A stretch of DNA of 10,435 bases from Bacilli bacterium (GTDB lineage Bacteria; Bacillota_I; Bacilli_A; ML615J-28; CAG-698): NCBI GenBank assembly GCA_028693885.1, contig JAQUUM010000031.1, forward strand, positions 1 to 10,435, written 5' to 3'. The translations under genes and the position numbers were made by a program. Position 1 is the stretch's first letter; the number at the start of each line of letters is the position of its first letter. The notes under the pieces are model-generated. The model was not told the DNA's origin. It made no database searches and saw only the letters and a program-made list of their open reading frames with translations. Shown one piece after another: positions 1-6,856 of this stretch.

Positions 1-1114
1 ATGGCAAAACTGCAACCTTATAAGGAGCAAGAGAAGGCTTTAATCTTAGTATTTCTCTTATTTCACCATCCTCTAATTCTTCTTCATCATAGGCACTAGT
101 TACAACAGCTAAAAAAAGTCTTTCTACCCCTACTGAAGGTTCTATGACATACGGAAGATATTTTGAATTATCATCAGGGTCAAAATATTCTAAATTTTCC
201 TTAGAATGTTCTTGATGAACTTTTAAATCATAGTTAGTCCTATCAGCAATTCCCCAAAGTTCTCCCCAACCAAAATAAAACTTAAATTCAATATCAGTTG
301 TTGCTTTAGAGTAAAAACTTAACTCATCTTTATCATGATCTCTAAACCTAATTCTATTTTCATTTAATCCTAACTTATCTAAAAAACTTAAACAAAAATT
401 TTTCCAATAATCAAACCATTCTAAATCAGTATCCGGCTTGCAAAAAAACTCTAGTTCCATTTGCTCAAATTCTCTAGTTCTAAAAATAAAATTTCCTGGA
501 GTGATTTCGTTTCTAAAACTTTTCCCTATTTGTGCTATCCCAAATGGAAGTTTTTTTCTCATCGTTCTTTGTACATTTTTAAAATTAACAAATATCCCTT
601 GAGCAGTTTCGGGTCTTAGATAAATCGAATTTTTTTCATCTTCTATTACACCTTGATTCGTTTTAAACATTAAATTAAATTTACGGATATCTGTAAAATC
701 ACTATTTTCGCAATTTGGGCATTTTATTTTGTTTTCCTTAATATAGTTCGATATTTCTAAATCTTTCCATCCATCAACTGCAATTTTACATACATCCTCT
801 ATAAGTTTGTCTGCCCTATATCTAACACCACATTTTTTACAATCTATTAAAGGATCGCTAAAACTTGTAACATGACCACTTGCAATCCATACATTTGGAT
901 TCATAAGTATAGCGCTATCCATACCTACATTATAGATTGATTCTTGAACAAAGTATTTCCACCAAGTTTTTTTTATATTGTTTTTTAATTCAACACCTAG
1001 AGGTCCATAATCCCAAGCATTTGCAAGCCCACCATATATTTCACTTCCTTGATATACAAAGCCTTGATTTTTTAAAAAAGCAACTAATTTATCCATTGTC
1101 ATATTTTCTAACAT
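1..1114 (-). CDS. glyQS: Glycine--tRNA ligase, single-chain dimeric type (3' end cut by window edge)
   Basis: Class II aminoacyl-tRNA synthetase that charges tRNA-Gly in the cytoplasm. The reading frame is open from 1114 to the window edge: 371 codons of the roughly 460 usual for this family, so only the C-terminal part of the anticodon-binding domain is missing. The N-terminus has the family signature NAWDYGPLG (32-40). A four-cysteine zinc-site pattern is seen at C92, C95, C132 and C135. Motif 2 runs from FRNE (200-203) to FRTREFE (211-217), and motif 3 is EPSVGVER (325-332). The last readable residues, [13 protein letters not shown], open the anticodon-binding domain. The start at 1114 is chosen because GGAGAG sits just upstream with good spacing; in-frame ATGs at 1102 and 1096 are less well placed. 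The gene has its own promoter and lies behind the dapH terminator. The sequence is intact, with no frameshift in the visible part. Confidence 0.96.
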   Translation of the reverse strand, partial: MLENMTMDKLVAFLKNQGFVYQGSEIYGGLANAWDYGPLGVELKNNIKKTWWKYFVQESIYNVGMDSAILMNPNVWIASGHVTSFSDPLIDCKKCGVRYRADKLIEDVCKIAVDGWKDLEISNYIKENKIKCPNCENSDFTDIRKFNLMFKTNQGVIEDEKNSIYLRPETAQGIFVNFKNVQRTMRKKLPFGIAQIGKSFRNEITPGNFIFRTREFEQMELEFFCKPDTDLEWFDYWKNFCLSFLDKLGLNENRIRFRDHDKDELSFYSKATTDIEFKFYFGWGELWGIADRTNYDLKVHQEHSKENLEYFDPDDNSKYLPYVIEPSVGVERLFLAVVTSAYDEEELEDGEIREILRLKPSLAPYKVAVLP

Positions 1115-1152
1115 TTTACTCTCCAAATTATCTTTTAAATATAGTACTGATT

Positions 1153-1181
1153 ATTATAACACAAATTTATATTACAGTCAA
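1153..1181 (-). promoter_or_regulatory. Sigma-A-type promoter of the glycyl-tRNA synthetase gene
   Basis: Read on the minus strand, TTGACT (1181-1176) is followed by a 17-base spacer and TATAAT (1158-1153), with a TG one base before the -10 (extended -10). The predicted transcription start is near 1146, giving a leader of only about 32 bases before the ATG at 1114. That is too short for a T-box, the usual control of glycyl-tRNA synthetase genes in low-GC Gram-positives. Confidence 0.85.
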
Positions 1182-1192
1182 TAAAACTAAAA

Positions 1193-1217
1193 TGGTTAAG
1201 AATTTTTTTCTTAACCA
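1193..1217 (-). terminator. Intrinsic terminator of the dapA-dapB-dapH operon
   Basis: A perfect 10-bp inverted repeat TGGTTAAGAA / TTCTTAACCA with a five-base loop starts just after the dapH stop. On the minus strand it is followed by TTTTAGTTTTATT, a usable U-rich tract. The stem is AT-rich, so it may be leaky. It separates the dap unit from the glycyl-tRNA synthetase promoter a few bases further on. Confidence 0.75.
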
Positions 1218-1222
1218 CTAAA

Positions 1223-1927
1223 CTATAAAGTTCTTAAAATATCAATTAAGCCAGTACTACTTATAGTTTTTGCATCTTTTATTTTAATAAGTTTAGCTGG
1301 GACACCCCCAACAACCCAGTTTTCTTCGACATCATTTATAACTACAGCGCCTGCAGCAACTACTGCATTTTTTTTAACCCTTACTCCTTCTACAATAACT
1401 GCATTTGCCCCTACCAAAACTTTATCTTCAATAATCACCGGTTTACTTGAAGATGGCTCTACAACTCCAGCTAAAACTGCTCCCGCTCCTATATGACAAT
1501 CATCACCTACAATAACACTTCCTCCTAGAACAACTCCCATATCAATCATAGTATTTTTGCCAATTTGAGCCCCAATATTAATTATAGCACCCATCATAAT
1601 AATAGCATTATCTTTTATCAAAACTTTTTCTCTTATTATAGCACCTGGTTCAATACGTGCATTTATATTTTTTAAATCTAAAAGAGGAATAGCCGAATTT
1701 CTAGCATTATTTTCTATATAATAATCTATAATATTGCTTTCATTTTTAGCTATTAGTTTATAAATTTCTCCCCAATCGCCTACAAGGATTTTAAAACACC
1801 CCTCTCCAAACGACTGAACATCCTCAAAAATAAGTTCTTTTCTTGTTTTTAAGTATACTTTTACAGGCGTTTTTTTAGGAGAATTTTTTATAATGTTTAT
1901 TATTTCTTCAGATTTTATATAATCCAT
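1223..1927 (-). CDS. dapH: 2,3,4,5-tetrahydropyridine-2,6-dicarboxylate N-acetyltransferase
   Basis: Transfers acetyl from acetyl-CoA to tetrahydrodipicolinate, the committed step of the N-acetyl branch of DAP/lysine synthesis (B. subtilis YkuQ type). The N-terminal part ends in RNSAIPLLDLKNINARIEPG, a block strongly conserved in this family. It is followed by a left-handed beta-helix of hexapeptide repeats (IGAQIG, VIVGDD, HIGAGA, VLVGANAVIVEG) and the closing motif VVGGVPAKLIK. The start is uncertain. An ATG at 1942 would give 239 residues but lies inside dapB with no spaced Shine-Dalgarno. The ATG at 1927 gives 234 residues, close to the 236 of the B. subtilis enzyme as I recall it. It also lies in TAATATG, directly after the dapB stop, the same junction seen between rnfA and rnfB. 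I therefore prefer 1927, with translation probably coupled to dapB. It is the last gene of the lysine-controlled unit. Confidence 0.93.
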   Translation of the reverse strand: MDYIKSEEIINIIKNSPKKTPVKVYLKTRKELIFEDVQSFGEGCFKILVGDWGEIYKLIAKNESNIIDYYIENNARNSAIPLLDLKNINARIEPGAIIREKVLIKDNAIIMMGAIINIGAQIGKNTMIDMGVVLGGSVIVGDDCHIGAGAVLAGVVEPSSSKPVIIEDKVLVGANAVIVEGVRVKKNAVVAAGAVVINDVEENWVVGGVPAKLIKIKDAKTISSTGLIDILRTL

Positions 1928-1928
1928 A

Positions 1929-2645
1929 TTACAATAAAACATCTTTCATATGATATAGTCCAATTTCTTTTTCGTTCAAAAACCTAGCAGCAGTCAAAGC
2001 TCCATTAACAAAAATCATTTTTGAATGCGCTTCATGCTTTAGTTCTATAACTTCATCTAAACCAGCATATATAACACTGTGTTCACCAGTAATTGTCCCA
2101 CCTCTTATTGAATGAACTCCAATTTCTTTGTCCCTTTTTGTATTGCCACTTCTTCCGTATACAGTTTTATAATTTAAATGAGCATTAATTGTATTCAATA
2201 ACAAATTAGCAGTTCCGCTCGGAGAATCAACTTTTTTGTTATGATGTTTTTCAATTATTTCAATATCAAAAGAATCATTCAAAATCGGAGTAACTATATC
2301 TACTAATTTATTTAAAACAGCAACACCTAAAGAGAAATTATACGCTTGTAATATTGCAGTCTTAGTACTTAAAAATTCTATTCTTGTTATATCTTCTTCT
2401 GTGAATCCAGTTGTACCAAACACTACTTTAACTTTTTCTTTTCTTACAAACTCAAAAATCTCATCAAGCATAACAGGACTAGAAAAATCAATTATCATAT
2501 CAGGTTTTGCTGGTAAATCCTCAAAAGAATGAAAACAGCCTTCTTCAATTGCTACTACACCCACTAGGGTCAAATCGGGTCTTCTTTTAATTTCTTCTGC
2601 TAGTAATTTTCCCATTATTCCATAACCGACTACAGCAATCTTCAT
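1929..2645 (-). CDS. dapB: 4-hydroxy-tetrahydrodipicolinate reductase
   Basis: Reduces the dehydrated DapA product with NAD(P)H to tetrahydrodipicolinate. The Rossmann glycine motif is GYGIMG (7-12), the nucleotide-site loop GTTGF is at 77-81, and the catalytic block EKHHNKKVDSPSGT spans 132-145, giving the family's His-His pair (134-135), the catalytic Lys (138) and the substrate-binding SGT. HSIRGGTITGEHSV follows at 178-191. At 238 residues it is about 30 shorter than the E. coli and B. subtilis enzymes. The shortening falls between strands of the N-terminal nucleotide domain, as in other compact DapB proteins, so it looks natural and not like a deletion artefact. A strong AGGGGG precedes the ATG, which overlaps the dapA stop as ATGA. 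Confidence 0.96.
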   Translation of the reverse strand: MKIAVVGYGIMGKLLAEEIKRRPDLTLVGVVAIEEGCFHSFEDLPAKPDMIIDFSSPVMLDEIFEFVRKEKVKVVFGTTGFTEEDITRIEFLSTKTAILQAYNFSLGVAVLNKLVDIVTPILNDSFDIEIIEKHHNKKVDSPSGTANLLLNTINAHLNYKTVYGRSGNTKRDKEIGVHSIRGGTITGEHSVIYAGLDEVIELKHEAHSKMIFVNGALTAARFLNEKEIGLYHMKDVLL

Positions 2646-3523
2646 TTTTTACCCCCTAGTATTGACAAACATTTGACTAATATTTCTTTATTTTTAGGAT
2701 CCATATATGTAAGAGGCAATCTATATCCTCCTACATGAAACCCCAAATAATTCATTGCTTCTTTTATAGGAATCGGGTTAGTTTCAATAAATAAAGCATT
2801 AATTAAATCTAAGTACTTTAGTTGGATATCTAGAGCTTCTTTTGTTTTCCCTTCAAGGTAATTCATTACTAAGTTATGCATTTCATTAGGTAAAATATTA
2901 GCAGCTACACTTATTACTCCTACTCCACCCATAGATAAAACTGGAACTATCATATCATCATTACCAGAGACTATACAAAAATCTTCATTTACATACTTAG
3001 CAATTTTCGCAATATAACTTATATTCCCACTTGCTTCTTTAATACCTATAATATTTTTATGTTTTGAAAGCTCAGCAACTACATCTACATCAATATTACA
3101 CCCCGTTCTTCCTGGAACATTATAAAGTATAATCGGAATATTCACATTGTTTGCAACTAATAAAAAATGCTCTAACATTCCCCTTTTATTAGTTTTGTTA
3201 TAATAAGGAGTAATTACTAATAAAGCGTCAACTCCCATTCTTTCGAACTTTTGACTTTGTACTTTAGCAACTAAAGAGGTGTTTGATCCACTACCTGCAA
3301 TAATAGGAATTCTTTTATTGGCGTACTTAACAACAAATTCAACAATTTTTTCATCTTCTTCATGTGTTAGTGTAGTTGACTCACCAGTTGTTCCTAATAT
3401 TACTAAACCATCAGTCTTTTTTTCAATATGGTAATCAATTAATCTACCAAATTCTTCAAAATTGATATTACCATCTTCATACATTGGGGTAACTAACGCT
3501 ACATAAGAGCCTTTAATTCTCAT
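2642..3523 (-). CDS. dapA: 4-hydroxy-tetrahydrodipicolinate synthase
   Basis: Condenses pyruvate with aspartate semialdehyde, the entry step of DAP/lysine synthesis. It is a class I aldolase-type TIM barrel of 293 residues, a normal length. The visible active site is GTTGES (44-49), PYYNK (106-110), YNVPGRTG with the catalytic Tyr134 and Arg139, and the Schiff-base Lys162 in GIKEASGN, followed by SGND. One local oddity is that the segment after YYNK reads TNKRGM where most homologues have a PxQEG-like stretch; this lies near the substrate channel. The start at 3523 has an ideal GGAGG six to seven bases upstream. It is the first gene behind the lysine riboswitch, so its expression should fall when lysine is abundant. 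Confidence 0.97.
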   Translation of the reverse strand: MRIKGSYVALVTPMYEDGNINFEEFGRLIDYHIEKKTDGLVILGTTGESTTLTHEEDEKIVEFVVKYANKRIPIIAGSGSNTSLVAKVQSQKFERMGVDALLVITPYYNKTNKRGMLEHFLLVANNVNIPIILYNVPGRTGCNIDVDVVAELSKHKNIIGIKEASGNISYIAKIAKYVNEDFCIVSGNDDMIVPVLSMGGVGVISVAANILPNEMHNLVMNYLEGKTKEALDIQLKYLDLINALFIETNPIPIKEAMNYLGFHVGGYRLPLTYMDPKNKEILVKCLSILGGKK

Positions 3524-3551
3524 TTTTTTCCTCCATTAAAATTATTTAACT

Positions 3552-3579
3552 AAAAAACAAAAGAACGCCAAAGGCGCCC
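3552..3579 (-). terminator. Lysine-riboswitch-controlled intrinsic terminator upstream of dapA
   Basis: On the minus strand GGGCGCC (3579-3573), loop TTT and GGCGTTC (3569-3563) form a seven-base-pair stem with two G-U pairs, followed directly by TTTTGTTTTTT (3562-3552). It is the only GC-rich hairpin in the leader and ends about 28 bases before the dapA start codon. Confidence 0.88.
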
Positions 3580-3611
3580 ATTAATGCAATGTATATTACA
3601 GTAATAGCGCC
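3573..3611 (-). promoter_or_regulatory. Predicted antiterminator of the lysine riboswitch
   Basis: GGCGCTATTA (3611-3602) can pair with TAATG-G-GCGCC (3583-3573): ten base pairs including one G-U, with one bulged G. The left arm contains CTATTA, the 3' strand of aptamer helix P1. The right arm contains the left half of the terminator stem. The two folds exclude each other, as expected for a lysine OFF switch. This is a hand fold without energy calculation. Confidence 0.7.
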
Positions 3612-3761
3612 ACTACCTTCATTGGTAATGAGTGTTATAAGTTTTTCCTATAACCCCACACATAGATTTTTCAAGTCTATATGTTCGGCGATGGTTACCT
3701 TTCATACTCTTCATCGAATGACTTCTCCGAGTATTACTATGATGCATCGCTACCTCTATTA
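3602..3761 (-). ncRNA. Lysine riboswitch (L-box) aptamer
   Basis: This is a cis-acting lysine sensor in the dapA leader. Read on the minus strand it carries the landmark AGAGG-GCGA near the 5' end (AGAGGTAGCGATGC), AGTAATACTCGGAGAAG, and GAAAGG...ATCGCCGAA, in the order known from the B. subtilis lysC leader. All five helices can be drawn. P1 is TAATAG (3761-3756) with CTATTA (3607-3602). Distal P2 is ATACTC/GAGTAT (3734-3729 with 3709-3704). P3 is nine pairs (3684-3676 with 3666-3658). P4 is eight pairs with an AAAAA loop (3654-3647 with 3641-3634). P5 is TCATT/AATGA (3631-3627 with 3623-3619). When lysine is bound, P1 is stable, the antiterminator cannot form, and transcription stops before dapA. 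Confidence 0.93.
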
Positions 3762-3777
3762 TTATTTAGTTTTGTTC

Positions 3778-3806
3778 ATTATAACATGCTAAAATCTGTT
3801 TGTAAA
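3778..3806 (-). promoter_or_regulatory. Promoter of the riboswitch-dapA-dapB-dapH operon
   Basis: Minus-strand TTTACA (3806-3801), a 17-base spacer and TATAAT (3783-3778), with a TG at 3786-3785 forming an extended -10. The transcription start should be near 3771, ten bases before helix P1, so the leader is about 250 bases. The promoter begins only seven bases after the stop of the M20 deacetylase. No terminator separates them, so read-through from the upstream unit into the riboswitch leader is likely. Confidence 0.85.
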
Positions 3807-3812
3807 GTGTTT

Positions 3813-4904
3813 TTATCCATTAATTATTTTTATGAAAGCGTTTAACCCATCCATTAAAACATCCATATCAAAATCAAAATCATTTTTGTGTAAATTAGTT
3901 TGATTCCCTAATCCAACAAACATATATAACGATTTTACAGTTTTACCATAAAAAGCAAAATCTTCAGATTGCATAACAGGAGTTTTTAACTCATGTAAAT
4001 CGATTATTTTTTTTACTTTAGCAAATAAATCATAATCATTTCTCAAAGCGGGATAAGCTGACTTAAAATTAATTTTTATTTCACATTTATAATCAAATTC
4101 AAGTATTTTTTTAATTTCTACGATATTTTCAACTATTTTTCTAAAATCATTATGATCATAAGTTCTTAAACTTCCTTTTATTAATGTATTATCACTAATA
4201 ACATTAAGTACTTTACCACTTTTGAAAATACCAAATTTTAGAATTTTGTTTTCTTCTGTAACGCATTCTTCAATCATTTTATATAACTTATTTACCAATA
4301 AACATCCTATATATAAAGAGTCAACACCTTTTTGATAATTAGCGATATGAACACTTTTTCCTATAATTTTTATGTTAATTTCGTTAGCTTGAGACATCAT
4401 ATAATTTGGTTTAGAAAAAATTTTCCCTTTTTCAAGATTAGGCCACAAATGAAGTCCATATATTTCAGTAACCTTTAGTTTTTTTAAAATGTTTGTTTTA
4501 ATGATACCTTGCGCTCCACCAATAGTTTCTTCAGCAGGTTGAAAAATTAATAAAACATTTTTCCTGATTTGCTCAGTATTATCATTTACATATTTTGCAA
4601 GGCCTAATAAGATAGACATATGTCCATCATGGCCACAAGCATGCATATAACCTGTAATATTAGAAGCAAAAGATAAATTTGTATTTTCACAAATTTTAAG
4701 CGCATCCATATCAGCTCTGAAAGCTAAAGTTTCGTCAAAACCTAAATCGAAATATGCTAAAACGGAAGTTTTATATATTTCGAATATTTTACATTTATAA
4801 TCTTTCAGCACATTTTTAATATAATTATTAGTTTTAAACTCTTTCAAAGCAATTTCAGGAATTTGATGTAATTCAATTCGATATTTTTTTAATAAGTCTA
4901 ACAT
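3813..4904 (-). CDS. M20 family amidohydrolase, probable N-acetyldiaminopimelate deacetylase
   Basis: This is a 363-residue cytoplasmic metallo-amidohydrolase of the M20D (aminoacylase/hippurate hydrolase) group, the group of B. subtilis YkuR. It probably releases acetate from N-acetyl-LL-DAP. Features in order: ELHQIPE (11-17), RADMDALK (63-70), HACGHDGH (88-95) with the Cys and His metal ligands, PAEE (123-126) with the general-base and metal-binding Glu pair, GLHLWP (150-155) with a metal His, His186 in the dimer-interface lid domain, SEDFAFYG (313-320) and NLHKNDFDFD with the last metal His339. The lid motif, usually GGHAAxP in this group, reads SVHIANY here, so substrate preference could differ. 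The start at 4904 follows the GNAT gene by ten bases with only a weak GAGAG site. The nearby dapABH genes support the DAP role; an acyl-amino-acid or acyl-lipid substrate is a less likely alternative. Confidence 0.85.
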   Translation of the reverse strand: MLDLLKKYRIELHQIPEIALKEFKTNNYIKNVLKDYKCKIFEIYKTSVLAYFDLGFDETLAFRADMDALKICENTNLSFASNITGYMHACGHDGHMSILLGLAKYVNDNTEQIRKNVLLIFQPAEETIGGAQGIIKTNILKKLKVTEIYGLHLWPNLEKGKIFSKPNYMMSQANEINIKIIGKSVHIANYQKGVDSLYIGCLLVNKLYKMIEECVTEENKILKFGIFKSGKVLNVISDNTLIKGSLRTYDHNDFRKIVENIVEIKKILEFDYKCEIKINFKSAYPALRNDYDLFAKVKKIIDLHELKTPVMQSEDFAFYGKTVKSLYMFVGLGNQTNLHKNDFDFDMDVLMDGLNAFIKIING

Positions 4905-4914
4905 TTAATTCTCT

Positions 4915-6051
4915 CTACTCTTTTGTATTAAAATTATATACAAAACATCTTCTTCTCTTATGTTGTCTAACATTAAACAACTTCCACTGCGCTTTCATTG
5001 CTTCGTTCATTTCTAATTCAGGTCCTGTTTCTGCTCTAATAATTCCATTTCTAATCCCTGTGTTAATTGCTTCATTTAATACTATAGCATTAACTCCTCT
5101 ATTTTGATATTCAGGTCTTACACCTATCAAATAGCAATCTAGTACTTTTTCTTTTTTTAAAGCTCTTAAAATTTTTATAAACCCAAACGGAAATAATTTG
5201 CCTTTGCACGATCTAAGCGCATTAGATAGAGAAGGAAGCAACAAACCAAATCCTACCATTTCATTGTTCTTATTTCTAACATCATAAAAATAATCCAAAT
5301 TTACTAACGGATAAAACATTTTAATATACATCTTCATTTGTTTATCCGTTAAAGGTACTACACCATATAAATGAGCATATGATTCTTGTATAATATCAAA
5401 AAAATCAGGAATTACTTTTTTTAATTCACTTCGCTTATTATGCTTTTGAAACTTAAAACCATATTTTGTGCTTATCGCTTTAGTTAGTTTTTGAAGTCTT
5501 TCATTTGGTTCGCTCGGAGGAAAAACCTGGAATTCTAGCCAATCAGCATCTTTAACAAACCCTAGTTGTGTTAAATGTTCGAAATAATATGGTGCATTAT
5601 AGATTGTAACAAACATATCCATTTCTTCAAAACCTTCAATAAGCATTCCCTGTTTATCAAAATCACAAAAGCCAATAGGTCCAATCATAGAATCAAGACC
5701 TAACTCAATAGCCCATTTCTCTAAACCTTTAAATAAGGTCTTTGTAACCTCAATATTATCAATTGTATCAAAGCGCGAAAACCTAAGCTGTTTTTTATTA
5801 GTTTTTATGATGTGTGCTTTATTATATATTCCGGCTATTCTTCCAACTACTTTATTATCTAAATAAGCCAAAAACAATTTTGTTTCACAATATTCATATG
5901 CCGGATTCTTTTTTGGGTTAAACATATTTAGTTCATCACTAATTAAATCGTGCACAAAAAATTCATTATTTGCATAAAGATTATTAGCAAAACTTACAAA
6001 TGTTTTTAACTCTTTTTTAGTAATTACTTCTTTTAAAATAACTTCGTTCAT
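4915..6051 (-). CDS. GNAT-fold acyltransferase-like protein, candidate ceramide-type N-acyltransferase
   Basis: A 378-residue soluble protein of a conserved family that I recognise mainly from Bacteroidota and anaerobes, where it is usually annotated as GNAT or hypothetical. Two GNAT-like halves are suggested. The N-terminal half has LFLAYLDNKVVGRIAGIYN (59-77), resembling GNAT strands 2-4, then GPIGFCDFDKQGMLIEGF (124-141). The C-terminal half has GFGLLLPSLSNAL (267-279) and motif A, YLIGVRPEYQNRGVN (307-321), where QNRG corresponds to the acyl-CoA pyrophosphate loop. It ends in a conserved block, ETGPELEMNEAMKAQW plus QHKRRRCFVY (363-372). There is no membrane segment. The start has GAGGT at good spacing and lies nine bases after the dehydrogenase stop. 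Context suggests it N-acylates the amino-alcohol made by the two preceding enzymes, as the GNAT-type bacterial ceramide synthase does. That role is inference; the family membership is firm. Confidence 0.72.
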   Translation of the reverse strand: MNEVILKEVITKKELKTFVSFANNLYANNEFFVHDLISDELNMFNPKKNPAYEYCETKLFLAYLDNKVVGRIAGIYNKAHIIKTNKKQLRFSRFDTIDNIEVTKTLFKGLEKWAIELGLDSMIGPIGFCDFDKQGMLIEGFEEMDMFVTIYNAPYYFEHLTQLGFVKDADWLEFQVFPPSEPNERLQKLTKAISTKYGFKFQKHNKRSELKKVIPDFFDIIQESYAHLYGVVPLTDKQMKMYIKMFYPLVNLDYFYDVRNKNNEMVGFGLLLPSLSNALRSCKGKLFPFGFIKILRALKKEKVLDCYLIGVRPEYQNRGVNAIVLNEAINTGIRNGIIRAETGPELEMNEAMKAQWKLFNVRQHKRRRCFVYNFNTKE

Positions 6052-6060
6052 AAATACCTC

Positions 6061-6849
6061 TTATTTACCGTACATTTTATAAAGAACATACATAACAAAT
6101 CTATTTGGTAAAATTTTCTTTAAAAAAACAAATAGTTTATAAACAAATCCAACCGACTTAATTACAGGTGGATTTTTTGACTTAATAATTTTGTATATCG
6201 TTTTAGATACAATAATCGGGTTGACACCATTTTTTTCATCTTTTTCCATTTTTTTTATTGATCTTTCAAATCTTTCAAAATATATAGATTCATTGTTTTC
6301 AGACTTTAATCTATTATCAGTAAAACTTGTCTTTGTATCGCCAGGCATAATGCATGTAACTTTTACACCAAATGGTTTTAATTCTAACGATAAACCTTCT
6401 GAAAATGATAAAACAGCAGCTTTACTCAAAGAATACATTGTTTGAAAAGGAATAGTCAATACACCAGCGATACTTCCTATATTTATGATTTTCCCTTTTG
6501 ATTCCCTTAAATATGGTAAACAAACTTGAGTCACTTTAATCATAGAAATAATGTTTAGATCTAAAATTTTTTCAATATCCTCACGGGGAGTATTTTCAAT
6601 TGATCCACTGACTCCCATCCCAGAATTATTTATTAAAATATCAATTCTTTTTTCATTATCAAAGATATGCTTAATAGCTTTAAATATTTCATTTTCTATT
6701 GTAATATCGCATTGTATATATCTAACATTTGGTAAACTGCCTATTCTTCTAGCCAGACTATAGACTATATAATTTTTTTTTGCCAGATAATCTGCAGTCA
6801 TATGGCCTATACCAGAAGTAGCTCCTGTAATAATAACTATCTTTTTCAT
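6061..6849 (-). CDS. Short-chain dehydrogenase/reductase, candidate 3-ketosphinganine-type reductase
   Basis: A classical SDR of 262 residues. The nucleotide motif TGATSGIG is at 8-15, the NNSG variant of NNAG at 74-77, and the catalytic tetrad is N99, S126, Y139 and K143 (YSLSK). ALARR-type chemistry at SLARR (31-35), with two arginines after strand 2, favours NADPH over NADH. After the core comes a basic, amphipathic/hydrophobic C-terminal tail (235-262: VYKLFVFLKKILPNRFVMYV...), typical of SDRs acting on membrane lipids. It begins six to seven bases after the synthase stop with a modest AGGT site, and is followed closely by the GNAT gene. Between an alpha-oxoamine synthase and an acyltransferase, the simplest role is reducing the 3-keto group of the condensation product to an alcohol. 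Other SDR substrates cannot be excluded from sequence alone. Confidence 0.75.
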   Translation of the reverse strand: MKKIVIITGATSGIGHMTADYLAKKNYIVYSLARRIGSLPNVRYIQCDITIENEIFKAIKHIFDNEKRIDILINNSGMGVSGSIENTPREDIEKILDLNIISMIKVTQVCLPYLRESKGKIINIGSIAGVLTIPFQTMYSLSKAAVLSFSEGLSLELKPFGVKVTCIMPGDTKTSFTDNRLKSENNESIYFERFERSIKKMEKDEKNGVNPIIVSKTIYKIIKSKNPPVIKSVGFVYKLFVFLKKILPNRFVMYVLYKMYGK

Positions 6850-6856
6850 AATATAC

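Noticed and set aside
937..1221. Plus-strand open frame of 94 codons
   Set aside because: It overlaps the intact glycyl-tRNA synthetase start, its promoter and the dap terminator, has no domain and no Shine-Dalgarno site.
3589..3792. Plus-strand open frame of 67 codons
   Set aside because: It is the complement of the lysine riboswitch and promoter; the conserved RNA structure on the other strand explains the sequence.
6191..6763. Two plus-strand open frames opposite the SDR gene, and similar ones at 8553-8843 and 9994-10218
   Set aside because: They are antisense shadows of well-supported genes with complete motifs, and show no recognisable protein features.
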